From Humulus lupulus (lineage: Eukaryota; Streptophyta; Magnoliopsida; Rosales; Cannabaceae), in the NCBI RefSeq assembly GCF_963169125.1, contig NC_084795.1:137493701-137557700 (forward strand): a DNA stretch of 64,000 nt, written 5' to 3'. Positions 24,559-36,443 of the stretch are shown in pieces. The notes below the pieces were generated by a model. It was given only the letters and a program-made list of their open reading frames with translations. It did no database searches and was not told where the DNA came from. The stretch's first letter is position 1, and the number at the start of each line of letters is the position of its first letter. The translations under genes and the position numbers were made by a program.

Positions 24559-24709
24559 ATAAATGTTTGTATTATTCCAATAATCATGTAATAAAACAAG
24601 CAAACAACACGGCTGTCAAACCAAATGATTTCAACTACTTTTATAGACAATATAAAATCGCGTTACATGTCCGACATGGTTTTATAAGGGCATAAAACCC
24701 AACATATGG

Positions 24710-27700
24710 AACCCAATATAATTAAATATTTGTCTTTGATGCATGCGATTTTAGAGGATGATTTTCCGATTTTAGATCGTTGAATCATGATCTACTAAAC
24801 ATGCATGTACTTTTTTTTACAACTTTTTACCATTAGGAAAGTCGTGAAGGATGAAAAGCTAAAGCTTGGAATCTGACAAGGGTAGTTCGTATCAGAAAAG
24901 GCAAAAGGATAAGCTTGAATGAATTTTGGAAATAAAGATATTGTTTTAAGACAATGTTTATTTTCTTCCAATTTTCAGTGGAAATTTTAATTTCATTTTT
25001 CCATATTACATCAACAATAATTCATAGTTACTTTCACAAGTAATAAAATCCTATTTCTTTAAATGGATGTGAATTATGGGGTGGATGTATGGAAAATGGG
25101 CTACACCTATTGCAACCAAACGAACCCTATGTACTAAATAATGAGTTGTTTAAGATAGCTAAACCTAGGACTATTGACCGACAAAAGGTCAATAACGTTA
25201 GAAATGACGTACCTTTGACATCTTCGCTTTGGTCATATTATCTATGATAGGATTCAAAGACTAACAAAGGTTGGGCCTTTCAGGGAACTCACCTAGGGTG
25301 ACCTACCTATTTGTGAATCTAGTCTCGAGGGAAAAATGATAATGCGTCCATTCTCCGTGATGGGAGAAAGGGCCAAAGAGTCACTAGGGCTAGTATATTA
25401 AAATGTCTAGGGACAAATGAATGTTCAAGCGAGGGGTGGTTATGAGTATTTTGTCACCTTCATTGACGATTTCTCTAAAGACTCATGTAAGTACCTAAAG
25501 CATAGGAATTTTGAGAATATGTTAAGAAGTTCAAAGAATTCATTGCTATGGCTTTAAAACCAAATTAGGTAAAACATTAAAGATCTGGCGATCTGATTGG
25601 GGTGGAGGATATATGGATAACTAGAACCAAGATCGTTTAATTGAACTTGGAGAATTGTCTAAAGAAACTACCCCAGGTCCATAGTAGAACGATGTTGCTG
25701 AGCGGCGTGAATCGTGCGTTTACAAAAATGTGTGTTCTATGATAAGCTATTCAACTCTACCAACTTCTTACCCAGATATTTTCTGGAGTCATACTACCTA
25801 GACCGCATGTGACATTTTTTAAATGTTGTGCCATCTCAAAGCTGTCTCCTAGACACCACTAGAATTATGGAATGATCGTGAACCTGGTTTACGTCATTAT
25901 GGAATTTGGGGGTGTCCTGCTCATGTCCTGAGGAAAAAGGTAGGAAATCTAGAACAGCGAACTGAGGTTTGCTTGTTTGTTGGCTATCCTAATGGTACTC
26001 AGGGTGGTCTATTTTATAGTGCACTAGACAAGAAAGTGTTTGGCTCTACAAACGCTACTTTATTGGATAACAATTACATAATGAATTTCAAGCCTCATAG
26101 AAAAATAGTATTAGATGAAAAATGATAAACTATTGTTCCATCCTCACCATCGCAAGTCGATGAAAACAAAGTAGATTTACAAACCACAAATCTTAGTCAT
26201 AAAGTTACAATGCCACCTCATAGTGGGAGGGTTTCTCGGAACCCGGTACCTATGAGATGGATAGTGAAACCCACTAGTTGGTTGGGGACACAAGTAACAA
26301 TGATTCATTGGACTTTAAACATGCAATGAGTATGTCTAAAAGGGATCTTTGGCTCGAAGCCAAGTACTAGGAAATTGAGTCAAAGTACCCTAAATTTGTT
26401 TGAGATCTTGTAGATGCGCCATTTTACTTTAGGCCCATGGGGTGAAAGTGGATCGATAAGAAGAAGAGATGAACTGATGGAAAGGTCGAGAAATTTAAGG
26501 CTCGACTCGTGGCAGAGAGAGAAAGTTGACTTAAGGAAAACGTTTTCTCTAGTAGCCATGTTAAAATTCATTTAGTATACTTTTATCCATAGCCACAACT
26601 CTTGATTAAGAGATAAGGCAAATGAACATCAAAGAAGCATTTTTAATGGATTTCTTGATGAGACCATTAAGATGGATCAATCTGAAGGATTTAAAGTAGC
26701 TAGACAGGAAAGTCGGCAAGTTGAGTAGGACAATCTATGGAATTAAACAAGCTTCACGCTCCTGGAACTTAAGGTTTACTGGAAACATTAAGATGTGTGG
26801 TTTTGAACAAAATGTAGTTGTGCCTTGTGTTTAGCCAACTTAGGGAAAAATATATTGTGGTGTTCTTAATACTTTATGTAGATGATATCTTACTCATTGG
26901 AAACAATGTCAAGAAATTATTAGACATAACGAACTAGATGGAAAAGCAATTTCAGATTTCGTTGTAGCAAGTCGTGTTCTTGGTATCCAGATCATTAGGG
27001 ATAAAAAGAACTAGATTTTGGCTCTAACTCAAGCGGCCTACTTAGGTGAGGTGCTTGGGCGTTACTCTATAACAAATTCCAAGAAAGTATGTTTAGCGTC
27101 TTGACATGGAATTTATTTTTCTAAGCAACAGTCTCCTTAGAAGAAAAGAAGAAACGAATTCCTTATGCATTTGCAATTGGAAGTCTAATGCATGTTATGT
27201 TGTGTGGAGTGGTGAGCAAGTGCTAGTGAAACCTTGGAAATGAACATTAGATAGCGGTCGGTATCTTAGATAGACTGGAGACTATATGTTAGTCTATTTG
27301 GGTGTATCTTTGAACCTATTAGGCTACACAGATTGAGATTTTAGACTAATGTTGATAACAGGAAGTCTACTTCTGAAAAAAGGTGTTTACTCTTAGGGGT
27401 GGAGCTATGATTTGGAGAAGGTTTTCTGCCATCTCAGTACCTGTGATTTGGAGAAGCGTTAGGCTATCTTCCATTTCAGATTCCACTTTGGAGGCTGAGT
27501 AAATAGTTGCCTCTGTGGCGGCTAAGGAAATAGTCAGGTTGAGGAAGTTCTATATGGATCTCGGTGTTATTCCAAAAATGGATAAACCACTCATTTTGTC
27601 TAGTGACAATAATGAGGCAATAATGAATTTGAAAGAACCTCGAAGCCACAAAAGAGCAAAGCATATAGAGAGAAAATACAACATTATCAAGGATGTGTGG

Positions 27701-27777
27701 CAAAAGTGTGATGTGAAGGTGATGAAGATAGCATTAGAAGGAAATCATTCATATCCCTTTACAAAGATATAAGCAGA
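24710..27777 (+). pseudogene. pol: Copia pol remnant of element B (protease, integrase, RT, RNase H)
   Basis: Heavily broken coding sequence. Recognisable parts in order: the pre-integrase segment (GLHLLQPNEPYVLNNELFKIAKP frame near 25100), RLGHIIYDRIQRLTK near 25230, the integrase core around 25430-25700 (YFVTFIDDFSK), RT around 26420-26970 with WIDKKKR, the TIYGIKQASRSWN-like segment near 26735 and the active site LYVDDILLIGNN at about 26873-26908, then RNase H with LEAE near 27490 and an open run at 27515-27772 (RLRKFYMDLGVIP, SSDNNEAIMNLKEP). Integrase upstream of RT identifies Ty1/copia. Dozens of stops and shifts; no function possible. Confidence 0.85.
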
Positions 27778-27837
27778 GAGCATAATTGTGAAGCATGCAG
27801 AATGAATGGTTTTGAGAAACATGTCCCGTTTATTTTA

Positions 27838-27855
27838 AAAGGGAAAGTGGGAGTT
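27838..27855 (+). other. Polypurine tract of copia element B
   Basis: AAAGGGAAAGTGGGAGTT directly precedes the LTR start TGTTGGG. This layout is usual for copia elements. Confidence 0.7.
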
Positions 27856-28746
27856 TGTTGGGTTTTATACCCTTATAAAACAATGACTGACATGTAACAC
27901 GATTTTATATTGTCAATAAAAGAAGTAGAAATTATTTATTTTGACAACCGTGTTTCTTGCTTGTTTTATTATATGATTATTGTAATTATACAAATATTTA
28001 TAAAATCTCGAACATATAAATAGTTGCAATTATAGTGACTAGGTCCTGAACATCATAAGAACAAGTCCTATGATTAAGTAAATGCATTAGATTTTCACTG
28101 ATCTGGTAATCTATGATATGAACTACTTACACATTCAGGGTGTGATGTATTATCCAAGGCATTGACCAAGTAGATAATATTAGATGCATATGGGTACATT
28201 GAATTGGGATCGATATTGAATATTGATGGATAAATAAGTATCATTGTTATCGAATCTAATAAATGTCACAGTGTTGACCATAGGTCAAGTTGATCTTAAT
28301 TCCAAGTGATAATATTATGCTAATTATATTATTTCAATCTTTTGACTTGTTCATTACCAGTTTACCCTGCGGTCTAACCCATACTTACATCTTGGAGATT
28401 TAGTAGTGTAATTCAATGGGAGTGTTATTCATAGATATGAAATCTATAGCTTTTGTATGAGAGGTGAAAAGATGAGTTCCTTAATAGCTTAGTCCAAAAG
28501 GGTAAATGATTGAGCGCTCATATATTTGTGATTAAGTTCACGGGTTTATCATTTACAAGAGACTTAGTGGGAGTTAAGGATAAAATACAAATGAGGGGTA
28601 AAACGGTAATTTTCACCCAACTCGTTAGTAAGTAATTGATAGAGGATTTGACTGACTGTAACAGTTATAACAATGGATACATATTTTTGGTTTGGTAAAA
28701 TCGTTCTATGAACTCAAGAGTTCAATTCTAAGTCTATAGCGGAGTA
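27856..28746 (+). mobile_element. 3' LTR of copia element B, truncated
   Basis: Begins TGTTGGGTTTTATACCC and follows solo LTR S1 for about 890 bp up to CTATAGCGGAGTA, then stops abruptly. About half of the 1.83-kb LTR is missing at its 3' side. At 28747 the sequence becomes the LTR of element C, itself lacking its end, so the join looks like a deletion through both elements. Confidence 0.85.
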
Positions 28747-29032
28747 GAATGCCTAGCCGTAATAACCTTACTCATGCATGCATTCTATTTAGATAAGTGA
28801 CTACAATGTCATACCGGGGTCCGTTGGCCTAGATGCATGACCATAGAGTCACAACGGGGCTTGTTGCCCTAGGATATGAGACTATAGAGTCACCATGGAG
28901 CCCAATGCCCTATCCTCTATAAAACTAGCCTTAGAGTTGGCCCAGCGTACATGGCGCTTAATTTCCAACCGACCATAGGGTCGGTCAAGCGTATACAATG
29001 CTCCTGATTATGCCTAACCATATCGGCCTACG

Positions 29033-29125
29033 CTCAACGCGCTATTGCCACCCTTGACTTATAAGTCAATGCTTTCGACCAGCGCTCAGCGCGCTATTTC
29101 CGTCCTTAACTTATAAGTCAAGTCT
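29033..29125 (-). repeat. ~58-bp tandem repeat in the LTR of C, two copies
   Basis: Unit contains GCGCTATT...CCTT(G/A)ACTTATAAGTCA and the linker CTTTCGACCA. The other LTR of C has three copies (44641-44796). Confidence 0.7.
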
Positions 29126-30471
29126 TTTCAATTAGATAATGCAAATAAGCATACATCATTTAACAATGATTCAAATACAAAGCATTCAAGCATGCTTAAT
29201 CAAACAATCACATGCATAATCATAATCATAGTCATGCTCATTCATAGGGGCCCGAGCCCTAATCATATCCATATTTAACAATCGGGTCAAGCCCTAATCA
29301 CATATATCACGTATTGGGTGTAGTTTTCTTGTCCAAGCACAAGCCAATTAACAGCAACCCCCAAGCACAATCCCGTTTCGAGCCCTAGAGGTAGCCTAGT
29401 CACAAACATAATAAGCGATATCCATCAATATTGAGTAAATAAAGACTTCTGGACCGAGTCCTAGCCTCCCGAACCTCGAATTCTACTAAACCGGGTAGTA
29501 GAACCCTTCCCGAGCCCTTAGGTTTGAGCTCCCACCACCCGAATCCTAACTTGGCCAATAACCCAAATTTGAGCCGCGACGCCCCTCACTAAGTGTCGTA
29601 GACCTCCACAAGTCTGAGAACCCTGACCCTATTTCACTGGACATGCGCTGCGACGCCATTCAGATTCAAAGAACTGTCCTGGCCTCTGAATTGATGAGAG
29701 TCACAGCACCCCAAGAACCCAGTTTTCAAACATTTCTCTGAGCCAATCCCTCAAAATATCACCCCAAAGCATTACCAAACCCATAATTGAGTCCTAAAAC
29801 ATCATCAATACATTATAAACATAAAAACCCAACCTTAAACTTAACAAACTATCCACCAATTACAAAATTCAAGCCTTGAGTTCCAAAACTCAAGAATACT
29901 TAAGACCAACCAGAAGTTCAGCAAAAACATGGTATGGGATCTTACCTCAGCTTCGTAAATCAACATCCAAGCTGCTCCTAATTTAGAAACCTAGCTCCAA
30001 ACCTTCAATTCCCAAGTTAATCTTCTCAAAAGAAATTTACAACCAAGCTAAGGGAGAGAAAGAGAGAGCAGAGAACGCAAGGAAAAGAGAGAAAGTATAA
30101 ACTTGTTTCTAACAGGTGCCCTTGGCTGAGTATATTATTCATTTAGGCAAGTAAATGACTAAAGTTCCCCTTGCCCATTAGCTTACTCTTCAATGCCCTC
30201 AAGGGAAAAATAGTCATTTGCCACCACTTCCCGCTAATCACAATTAACGCCTCATAATTTCCCCGTTACCTCCAATATCCTTAAATAATCACCAAATAAT
30301 TTCCCATTACCAGATAAATCTCGTAATGTACTAAATCTCCAAAACATCCCTAGGCTCACCTCGAGCCGGGTATTTGACCTCGTTATGACTAAACCGCTAA
30401 CTTGCTCCTTAGGATCACCTCATGCTGATTAACCTAAACATATTCAGATAATAATGAGGTCTCTATCATAA

Positions 30472-30496
30472 AACACACACACACATATATATATAT
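30472..30496 (+). repeat. AC/AT microsatellite
   Basis: AC repeated about six times followed by AT repeated about six times, inside the LTR of C; no counterpart seen in the E LTRs. Confidence 0.7.
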
Positions 30497-30726
30497 TCAA
30501 ATATTCCCTCAACGGGCCAAAATTACAAAAGTGCCCTTCTAATAAGAAACGGGCCCACATGCATGCTTAATACACCTAAACATGCAAATACAGTCATATA
30601 TAATATAACTCACATAATTCATATAATCATGCATATAATGATAAACATGCACATAATATTCAATTATTGCTCTCTTGGCCCCCTAATCAAGGCACTAAGC
30701 CTTATTAGGGAAATTGGGACGTTACA

Positions 30727-30740
30727 ATTATCCCCTCCTT
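30727..30740 (-). other. Polypurine tract of element C
   Basis: On the minus strand AAGGAGGGGATAAT, immediately before the 3' LTR, matching A and E. Confidence 0.8.
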
Positions 30741-30758
30741 ACAGGTTGTCCTCGAAAT

Positions 30759-32369
30759 TTACCAGAACAACTCGGGATACTGATCTCGTACGTTGGACTC
30801 TAATTCCTAGGTTGCCTCCTCGACATTGTTGTTCCTCCATAATAACTTAACCAAAGGTATAGTTTTATTCCTCAAGACCTTGTCCTTACTGTCTAATATC
30901 TGGACTGACTGTTCTTCATAGGAAAGATTTGCCTATAGCTCCAAATCTTCGTAACTCAATACATGAGCCTCATCTGATACATACTTGCGAAGCATTAAAA
31001 TATGAAACGCATTGTGTACGATCGACAATGTCGGAGGTAAGGCCAATTTATAAGCTACTTGATCAATCCTCTCTAGGATCTCAGAAGGTCCTACAAATCT
31101 AGGGCTCAACTTTCCTTTCTTTCCAAACCTTTTAACCCCTTTCAATGGTGAAACTCTAAGGAAGACATGGTCTCCCACTTGGAACTCCACGTTCCTGCGC
31201 TTCAGATCTGAATAAATTTTCTAACTACTCTGAGACACAAGCATCCGAGCTATGATTTTCTCAATAGCCTCATTAGTCCTCTGAACTGCCTTAGGACCCA
31301 AGTATTTCATTTCTCCCATCTCATCCCAGTGAATGGGCGATCTCATTTCCTACCATACAGCATCTCATAAGGAGCCACTCCAATGGTCAACTGATAGTTG
31401 TTATTGTTGGAAAACTCTATCAAAGGCAAATACTTACTCCAGGACCCTTCAAAGTCCATCACACATGTTCACAACATGTCCTCTAATATTTGTATCGTGC
31501 TCTCAGATTGTCCATCTGTCTGAGGATGATTAGCGACACTAAACTTCAGTTGTGTACTCATAGCCTTCTGCAAACTTCCCCAAAACTTGGAAGTAAATGT
31601 GGGGTCCCAATCTGATACAATCGACTTCGGAGCCCCATGAAGGTGCACTATCTCTCTCACATAGAGATCTGCATATTGATCAACTGTATAAGTCGTCCTC
31701 ACTGGTGAGAGTGAGTTGATTTGGTGTATCGATCCACGATAACCCACATCGAATCATGTTGACCTATAGTCTTGGGAAACCCAACCAAAAAATCCATTGT
31801 GATATCTTCCCATTTCCACTATGGGATATCCAGAGGCTGTAATAGCCCCACTGGTCTCTGATGCTCAGCTTTGACCTGCTGACATGTCAGGCACTTAGCC
31901 ACATATTTGGTTACATTTTTCTTCATCCCAGGCAACCAATATAGCGCTCTTAAATCCTGATACATCTTCGTGGTGCTTGGATGCAAAGAGTAAGGGGTGG
32001 TATGAGATTCATCCAAGATCTCCCTTCTGATAACAACATCCATCGGAACACACATCCGACCCTTGTACCTCAGTAAGCCCACATCTGATATTGTATAGTC
32101 CTTAGCCACTCCAGCTAGGACATCCCCTCTTATCCTCATTAGTCGTGGATCACTCAACTGACTTTCCTTTATCCTATCTACAAGAGTAGAATGTAGGGTG
32201 ATGTTAGCTAATTGGCACAATACTAACTCTATCCCTGCTCTAATCATATCCTCTGCAAATTCCTTAGATATATGTATCGCATTGTATAATTGTCCCAGGC
32301 CTTTCTGACTTAAGGCATCTGCCACCACATTGGACTTTCCTGGGTGATACAAGATTTCATAGTCATAAT
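30759..32369 (-). pseudogene. pol: Integrase and chromodomain-like end of element C
   Basis: From the interruption at 32369 down to the stop at 30759-30761. Seen: the RNase H tail ([21 protein letters not shown], with the usual Arg after Ser replaced), the zinc-binding part ([25 protein letters not shown]), core segments around 31470-31750 ([25 protein letters not shown]), the GPF part (KLSPRFVGPSEILERID) and a C-terminal end EEAT*ELE with TAG at 30807-30809. Further stops and shifts lie between 31190 and 31470 and near 31740-31830. The catalytic Asp in SDWD is present, unlike in E. Confidence 0.88.
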
Positions 32370-33477
32370 TGTTAGGAAAAAATAGATTATTGCTCAATGG
32401 AAATATGGAAAAACCAATACACAACTCTATGCAAAAATACAAAAGACAAGGTAATTGATTAAATAAATATGACAACTCAATTGCTCAAAATACAAGTAAA
32501 TAGAAATAAGAGAAGGAAGAGAATTATAAGAACTAAAACCCTAAAACAAAAGATACCAATGAATATGTAAATAGAAATAGAGGAAGAGGATTATAAACTC
32601 AATACACTAATAATACAATAAGAACAACGTAATGATAAGATCAATGGAAAACACAAACTCTCACACAACCAAAGTGTAGAGTAGTGGGGATCACCAACTT
32701 GAACAAGGTTCAAAACCTTTGTCCAAAAGCTTATTTCCCCTTATTCTCTAAGCACTAAGGGATCTCTCACAGATTTTTGGAAATGCTTTTTGGAATAATC
32801 AAGCCTCAAGGTGTATTTTCCAGCCAAGTGCTTTGTGGATGGAAAATAGTGTGTCTTACAAGTGAGCATTAGGCTCCTATTTATAGAGTTTGAGATACCC
32901 CTTTGAATTTCAAATTCCACCAACCCCCATGGTTGTTACCAATGTTTAATTGGATGTTTATGGAATTAAAATGGAGATTTGGGAGTTATTTGGGATGTTA
33001 GAACCGTTCAATTTGGAAAAAACTGAAAAACCACATAGGCTGCCAGCCTCACTGATGATTCTGGCCGCGGCCACTGGCCTCTGTCCCCCAGGCCGTGGCC
33101 AGGGAAAGACAGTGGCTGCGGCCACAACCTTTTTTTAGCCAAAAATGTGATTTTTCCAAAAACGTCCCAAATCCTTTCCCACATGATTTTGTAACCTCCA
33201 AACACCTATTGGGAGTTAAAAACATGTCTCCAACAGTCATATATCATCATGACTTTGTGAAATCCAATCTCAAATGTGTAACATATAATATACACATTAT
33301 TGGGTAATATTTGGGAGTTACAAATTTGTAACTGATTTTGTCACTCCAAAATATGTCACATTTGGGCACACACATGTGTCCAATTTTGTGACTCTCAATA
33401 ATGTGTTACAAGGTGTGACAAATCACATTTTGTCACATTATTTAATCTAATATTATATTATATGAAATAATATAACA
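32370..33477 (-). mobile_element. Solo LTR of the D family, inserted in RNase H of C
   Basis: 1108 bp, plus-strand ends TGTTAGG and TATAACA, flanked by perfect duplications ATAAT at 32365-32369 and 33478-33482. Inverted, it aligns over its length with the LTR at 60937-61999 (same start TGTTATATTATTT, same TGTGACA-rich part, same GGCCGCGGCC patch at 33063-33125). Superfamily not certain, probably copia. Frames at 32950-33307 have no recognisable domain. Confidence 0.88.
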
Positions 33478-33839
33478 ATAATCATTCACCAATTCTAACC
33501 AACGCCTTTGTCTCATGTTCAAATCCTTCTGTGTGAAGAAATACTTCAAGCTCTTGTGATCAGTGTATATCTCACACTTTCCCCATTAAGTTAATGCCTC
33601 CATACCTTTAGTGCAAAGACCACCGCTGCTAACTCCAGATCATGCGTAGGGTACCGCTGTTCATAATCCTTCAGCTATTGTGATGCATAGGCAATCACCT
33701 TCCCTGTCTGCATAACATCCTAACCCTTGCCTCGACGCATCGCAGTAAACCACGAACTTCTCCTGATATGCTGGAAGGCTCAAAAGTAGAGAGGTAATCA
33801 AACGCCGCTTCAAATCCTAGAAGTTGTTATGTAACGCCC
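33478..33839 (-). pseudogene. pol: RNase H fragment of element C
   Basis: Codes on the minus strand for the piece between [10 protein letters not shown] (near 33540) and the connection region (near 33810), including the HDLELAA-type block and the [13 protein letters not shown] block, with stops and a small deletion near 33710. It lies between two solo-LTR insertions and is the continuation of 32369 and 36110. Confidence 0.8.
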
Positions 33840-36109
33840 TGGATAGCCAAGACCGCCACACTGTGTACTTGTAAAGGTGCAAGACTTGCTAATCAAGTCA
33901 TTAATTTAAAAACGTGTCACTAAACATGTATGAGCTAGGGTTAAAAAGGTTTTGGTCTCAAAAGTTTCTCTTTATATAATTAAACAGTTATATACATGGG
34001 ATCCCAAAAGAAACAGAGTTTAAAAGTCGGATTATAGACTCCCCAAAATACATACAACTGTCAGCCATACTAAGGCAAAATGAACATTTATGGGTCTCGC
34101 GTCCCTGGCTAAAACTCAACTGTGGCAGTTGAGCAGCTGGTCATGTACATTCTGCTCGCAAAGCTCTCCAAATCAGGGCTGATCAAGTTTTCCCTTGCCT
34201 TTACCTACACCACGTAGCACCCGTGAGCCAAGGCCCAGCAAGAAAACATAATGTGCAACACAAACAATAATAAAAAATAGTCAACTCTTTAAACACGATC
34301 ATCCATCAAATAATCCACATTAGCCATTCAGCATATACTCAAAATCAAGGGTGCAACTATTCACATATAACATTCATGTCTCATGATAACTAAGTCACAT
34401 AACAATCAGGGCCGACAACTTAGGCCGCACCCTCTGTTTACCCCACTGACTTTGGCCCACTTAAACCGAGCTCAGTGCATATTAAGCTGTCCTCGGCTAC
34501 CAGTGGTAAAGTTGTGCCCTGTGCGCTAGTGTAACCCTTGGCACTCTTAGGCCGTTGGTTCACTATTTAGTTTACATGGCATAATACCATCCTTTCAAGC
34601 ATACATATTAGGGAACCCTTATCCCCGTTACAAATATACAATCGGGGTGCAGTTTTCTTACCTTTAACTTCTTCATTCACTAATTACGAGCGACGTCCCT
34701 TGAGCACGATCTATTTCCCGAGCCCTAGCTTTAACACCTAATCACAACCAAGGTATTGGATTCCATTAATATTCAAATAAAGGTTTTCGGTTACAAAACT
34801 AGCTTCCGGGAAATCGAATTCCACCAAGCACGGTGGTGAAATCAATCCCGAGCACTCTAGGCTAGATTCCCGTGGTTTAAAACCCTAAATGTTCAAGTAC
34901 ACACCTAAGGGTTGCGGCCCTTGAAGCTTAACCGCGGCCCTGCCCTAAAATAGAACCAAGGCCACTCCTGAAAGAAGACACGCGTCACGACGCTTACCCC
35001 TGGCCAAGCCTCCCTGGCTCCTTTGCATCCTAGGGCCGCAGTGCTCTAGAACAGAGCCGCGGCCCTTCCCTTCGTGCCCAAAATTTCCACCATTGCCAAC
35101 CTCTAAACCTTACCCAAAATCATCCCAAAGCTTCCTAATTCAAAACCAATTAATCCCAACACTTTTAGAATGACTCTAACAACTTAATTCAACTTAAAAC
35201 TCATTGAAATCCTACTTTCAATTTCTGAAACTCAAGAACTTCAAAACACCAAACCAGCCATGCAAAACTCAAATTTAATCCTCTAATTCACAAATTGAAG
35301 CTTACCTCTTCTGCTGAACCACTTCTCTAAGCAAAATCCAAGTTAATTCCCAAGCTTCCAACTTCAATTCAACCTTAAACATCAAAATCACAATTACCTC
35401 CCTACACAGAAAAACTTAGAGTTTCCAACCTCAAAAACACAATTTAATTCTCACCTTGGCCTTGATTAAATGGTCCTTGGATAATCCTTGGGATAAACTT
35501 CTAAATCCCCACCGAAATCCTCTGAGATCCCCGCTCAAATCCTCCAAATTTTCTCTATTTTTCTTGTGTTTTTTTCCTAGTTTCCTTGAGAGAGAAGAAA
35601 GAGAGAAAAAGAGTTGGTCTAATTTTCTTTTCCCTTAGCTTCTGTTTAACTAAGTCTATCCTTTATCCCGTTAAGTCAATCCCGAGGCTCGGGGTGCCGG
35701 AAACGTCCCCGAGGGCAAAACAGTAAAATTCCCCAATATTCCCGCCTAGACCTCCTAACCTCAAATATATCTCCATATATTTATTTTCATAACCCGATAG
35801 TCTAAATAACTACCCGATACCTAAAATACCCCTGACTTATCCAAAGTCAAATACTAAGCCTCGTTGTGACTTTTCCCGCTATCTAGCTCCCCAGGATCGC
35901 CTCAAGTCGCACGCTGCAGATTTGCCCACATAATAATGTGGTTCTCACAATTATAACATTTAATCACAATTTAACATCCATATAATCAAACAAGCATACT
36001 TAACATATAATCATGTATTTAATCAATTAATTCACACATGGACCAAATATGCCCTCCCGGCACACTAATCAGGGCCCTTAAGCCATATTAGTGATTTTGG
36101 GTCGTTACA
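33840..36109 (-). mobile_element. Solo LTR, Tekay type, inserted in C
   Basis: 2270 bp, plus-strand ends TGTAACGCCC and GTCGTTACA. Flanks are TGTTA (33835-33839) and TGTTC (36110-36114): a 5-bp duplication with one difference, where element E has TGTTC at the homologous place. Close relative of the LTRs of E, with the same GC-rich patch (34910-35075) and the CACGTAGCACCCGTGAGCC block (34210). Confidence 0.88.
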
Positions 36110-36443
36110 TGTTCTCACACCTATCTGCGTGTCAGTTCCGTCAATGGGGTAGCAATCCTTGAGAACCGTTCCAAAAAGCGCTTGTAATAACCTGCCAAAC
36201 CAAGGAAATTCCTGATCTCTGAGGTGTTCCTTGGCCTTGGCCAATCTCTGACTGCCTCAATCTTAGCTGGGTCCACCTTGATTCCATCTCTACTGACAAT
36301 GTGACCAAGAAAAGTCACTTGTGGTAACTACAACTCACACTTCTTGAAATTCGCATACAATCTGTGCTATCTCAGTATCTGTAGCGCCAGCCTGAGATGG
36401 TGCTCATGCTCTTCCTCTGATTGAGAATAAACTACAATATCGC
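36110..36443 (-). pseudogene. pol: RT-RNase H connection fragment of element C
   Basis: Open from 36318 to 36121: [44 protein letters not shown] and [10 protein letters not shown], the region after the RT thumb. Upstream (36319-36443) a stop precedes the part near the active site. Contiguous with 33839 and 38944 once the two solo LTRs are removed. Confidence 0.88.

Larger units (their letters stand above)
11722..24704 (-). mobile_element. Copia-family solo LTR S1, carrying two later insertions
   Basis: Minus strand: begins TGTTGGGTTTTATGCCC (read from 24704) and ends TTTCCAACA (at 11722). Flanked by perfect 5-bp duplications TATGG at 11717-11721 and 24705-24709. It matches the 3' LTR of element B (27856 onward) closely over hundreds of bases, so it is the same family in the opposite orientation. 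Native parts are 11722-13196, 14754-14964 and 24564-24704, about 1.83 kb in total; the rest is the solo LTR 13197-14748 and element E with their duplications. Confidence 0.9.
10370..28746 (+). mobile_element. Degenerate Ty1/copia element B, interrupted
   Basis: After removing the insertion at 11722-24704 this is one plus-strand copia element: non-coding leader (10370-11280), gag remnant (11290-11721), protease/integrase/RT/RNase H remnant (24710-27777), a polypurine-like tract and a truncated 3' LTR (27856-28746). The copia gene order (integrase before RT) is visible. The 5' LTR is absent; element A occupies its expected place. This is probably the oldest element of its cluster, judging by its many stops and by carrying three levels of insertions. 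Confidence 0.8.
28747..30726 (-). mobile_element. 3' LTR of element C, truncated
   Basis: Ends GGGACGTTACA at 30726, next to the polypurine tract. Its left edge corresponds to about position 44367 of the other LTR, so roughly 465 bp are missing. Contains two copies of a ~58-bp repeat with TTGACTTATAAGTCA-type sequence (29033-29125), the block GGGTGTAGTTTTCTTG (29318) and an AC/AT microsatellite (30472-30496). Confidence 0.88.

Noticed and set aside
24950..25135. A possible MITE ending in ACCAAACGAACCC-like sequence
   Set aside because: The sequence reads as copia pre-integrase coding sequence of element B (PNEPYVLNNELFK), and no inverted partner end was found.
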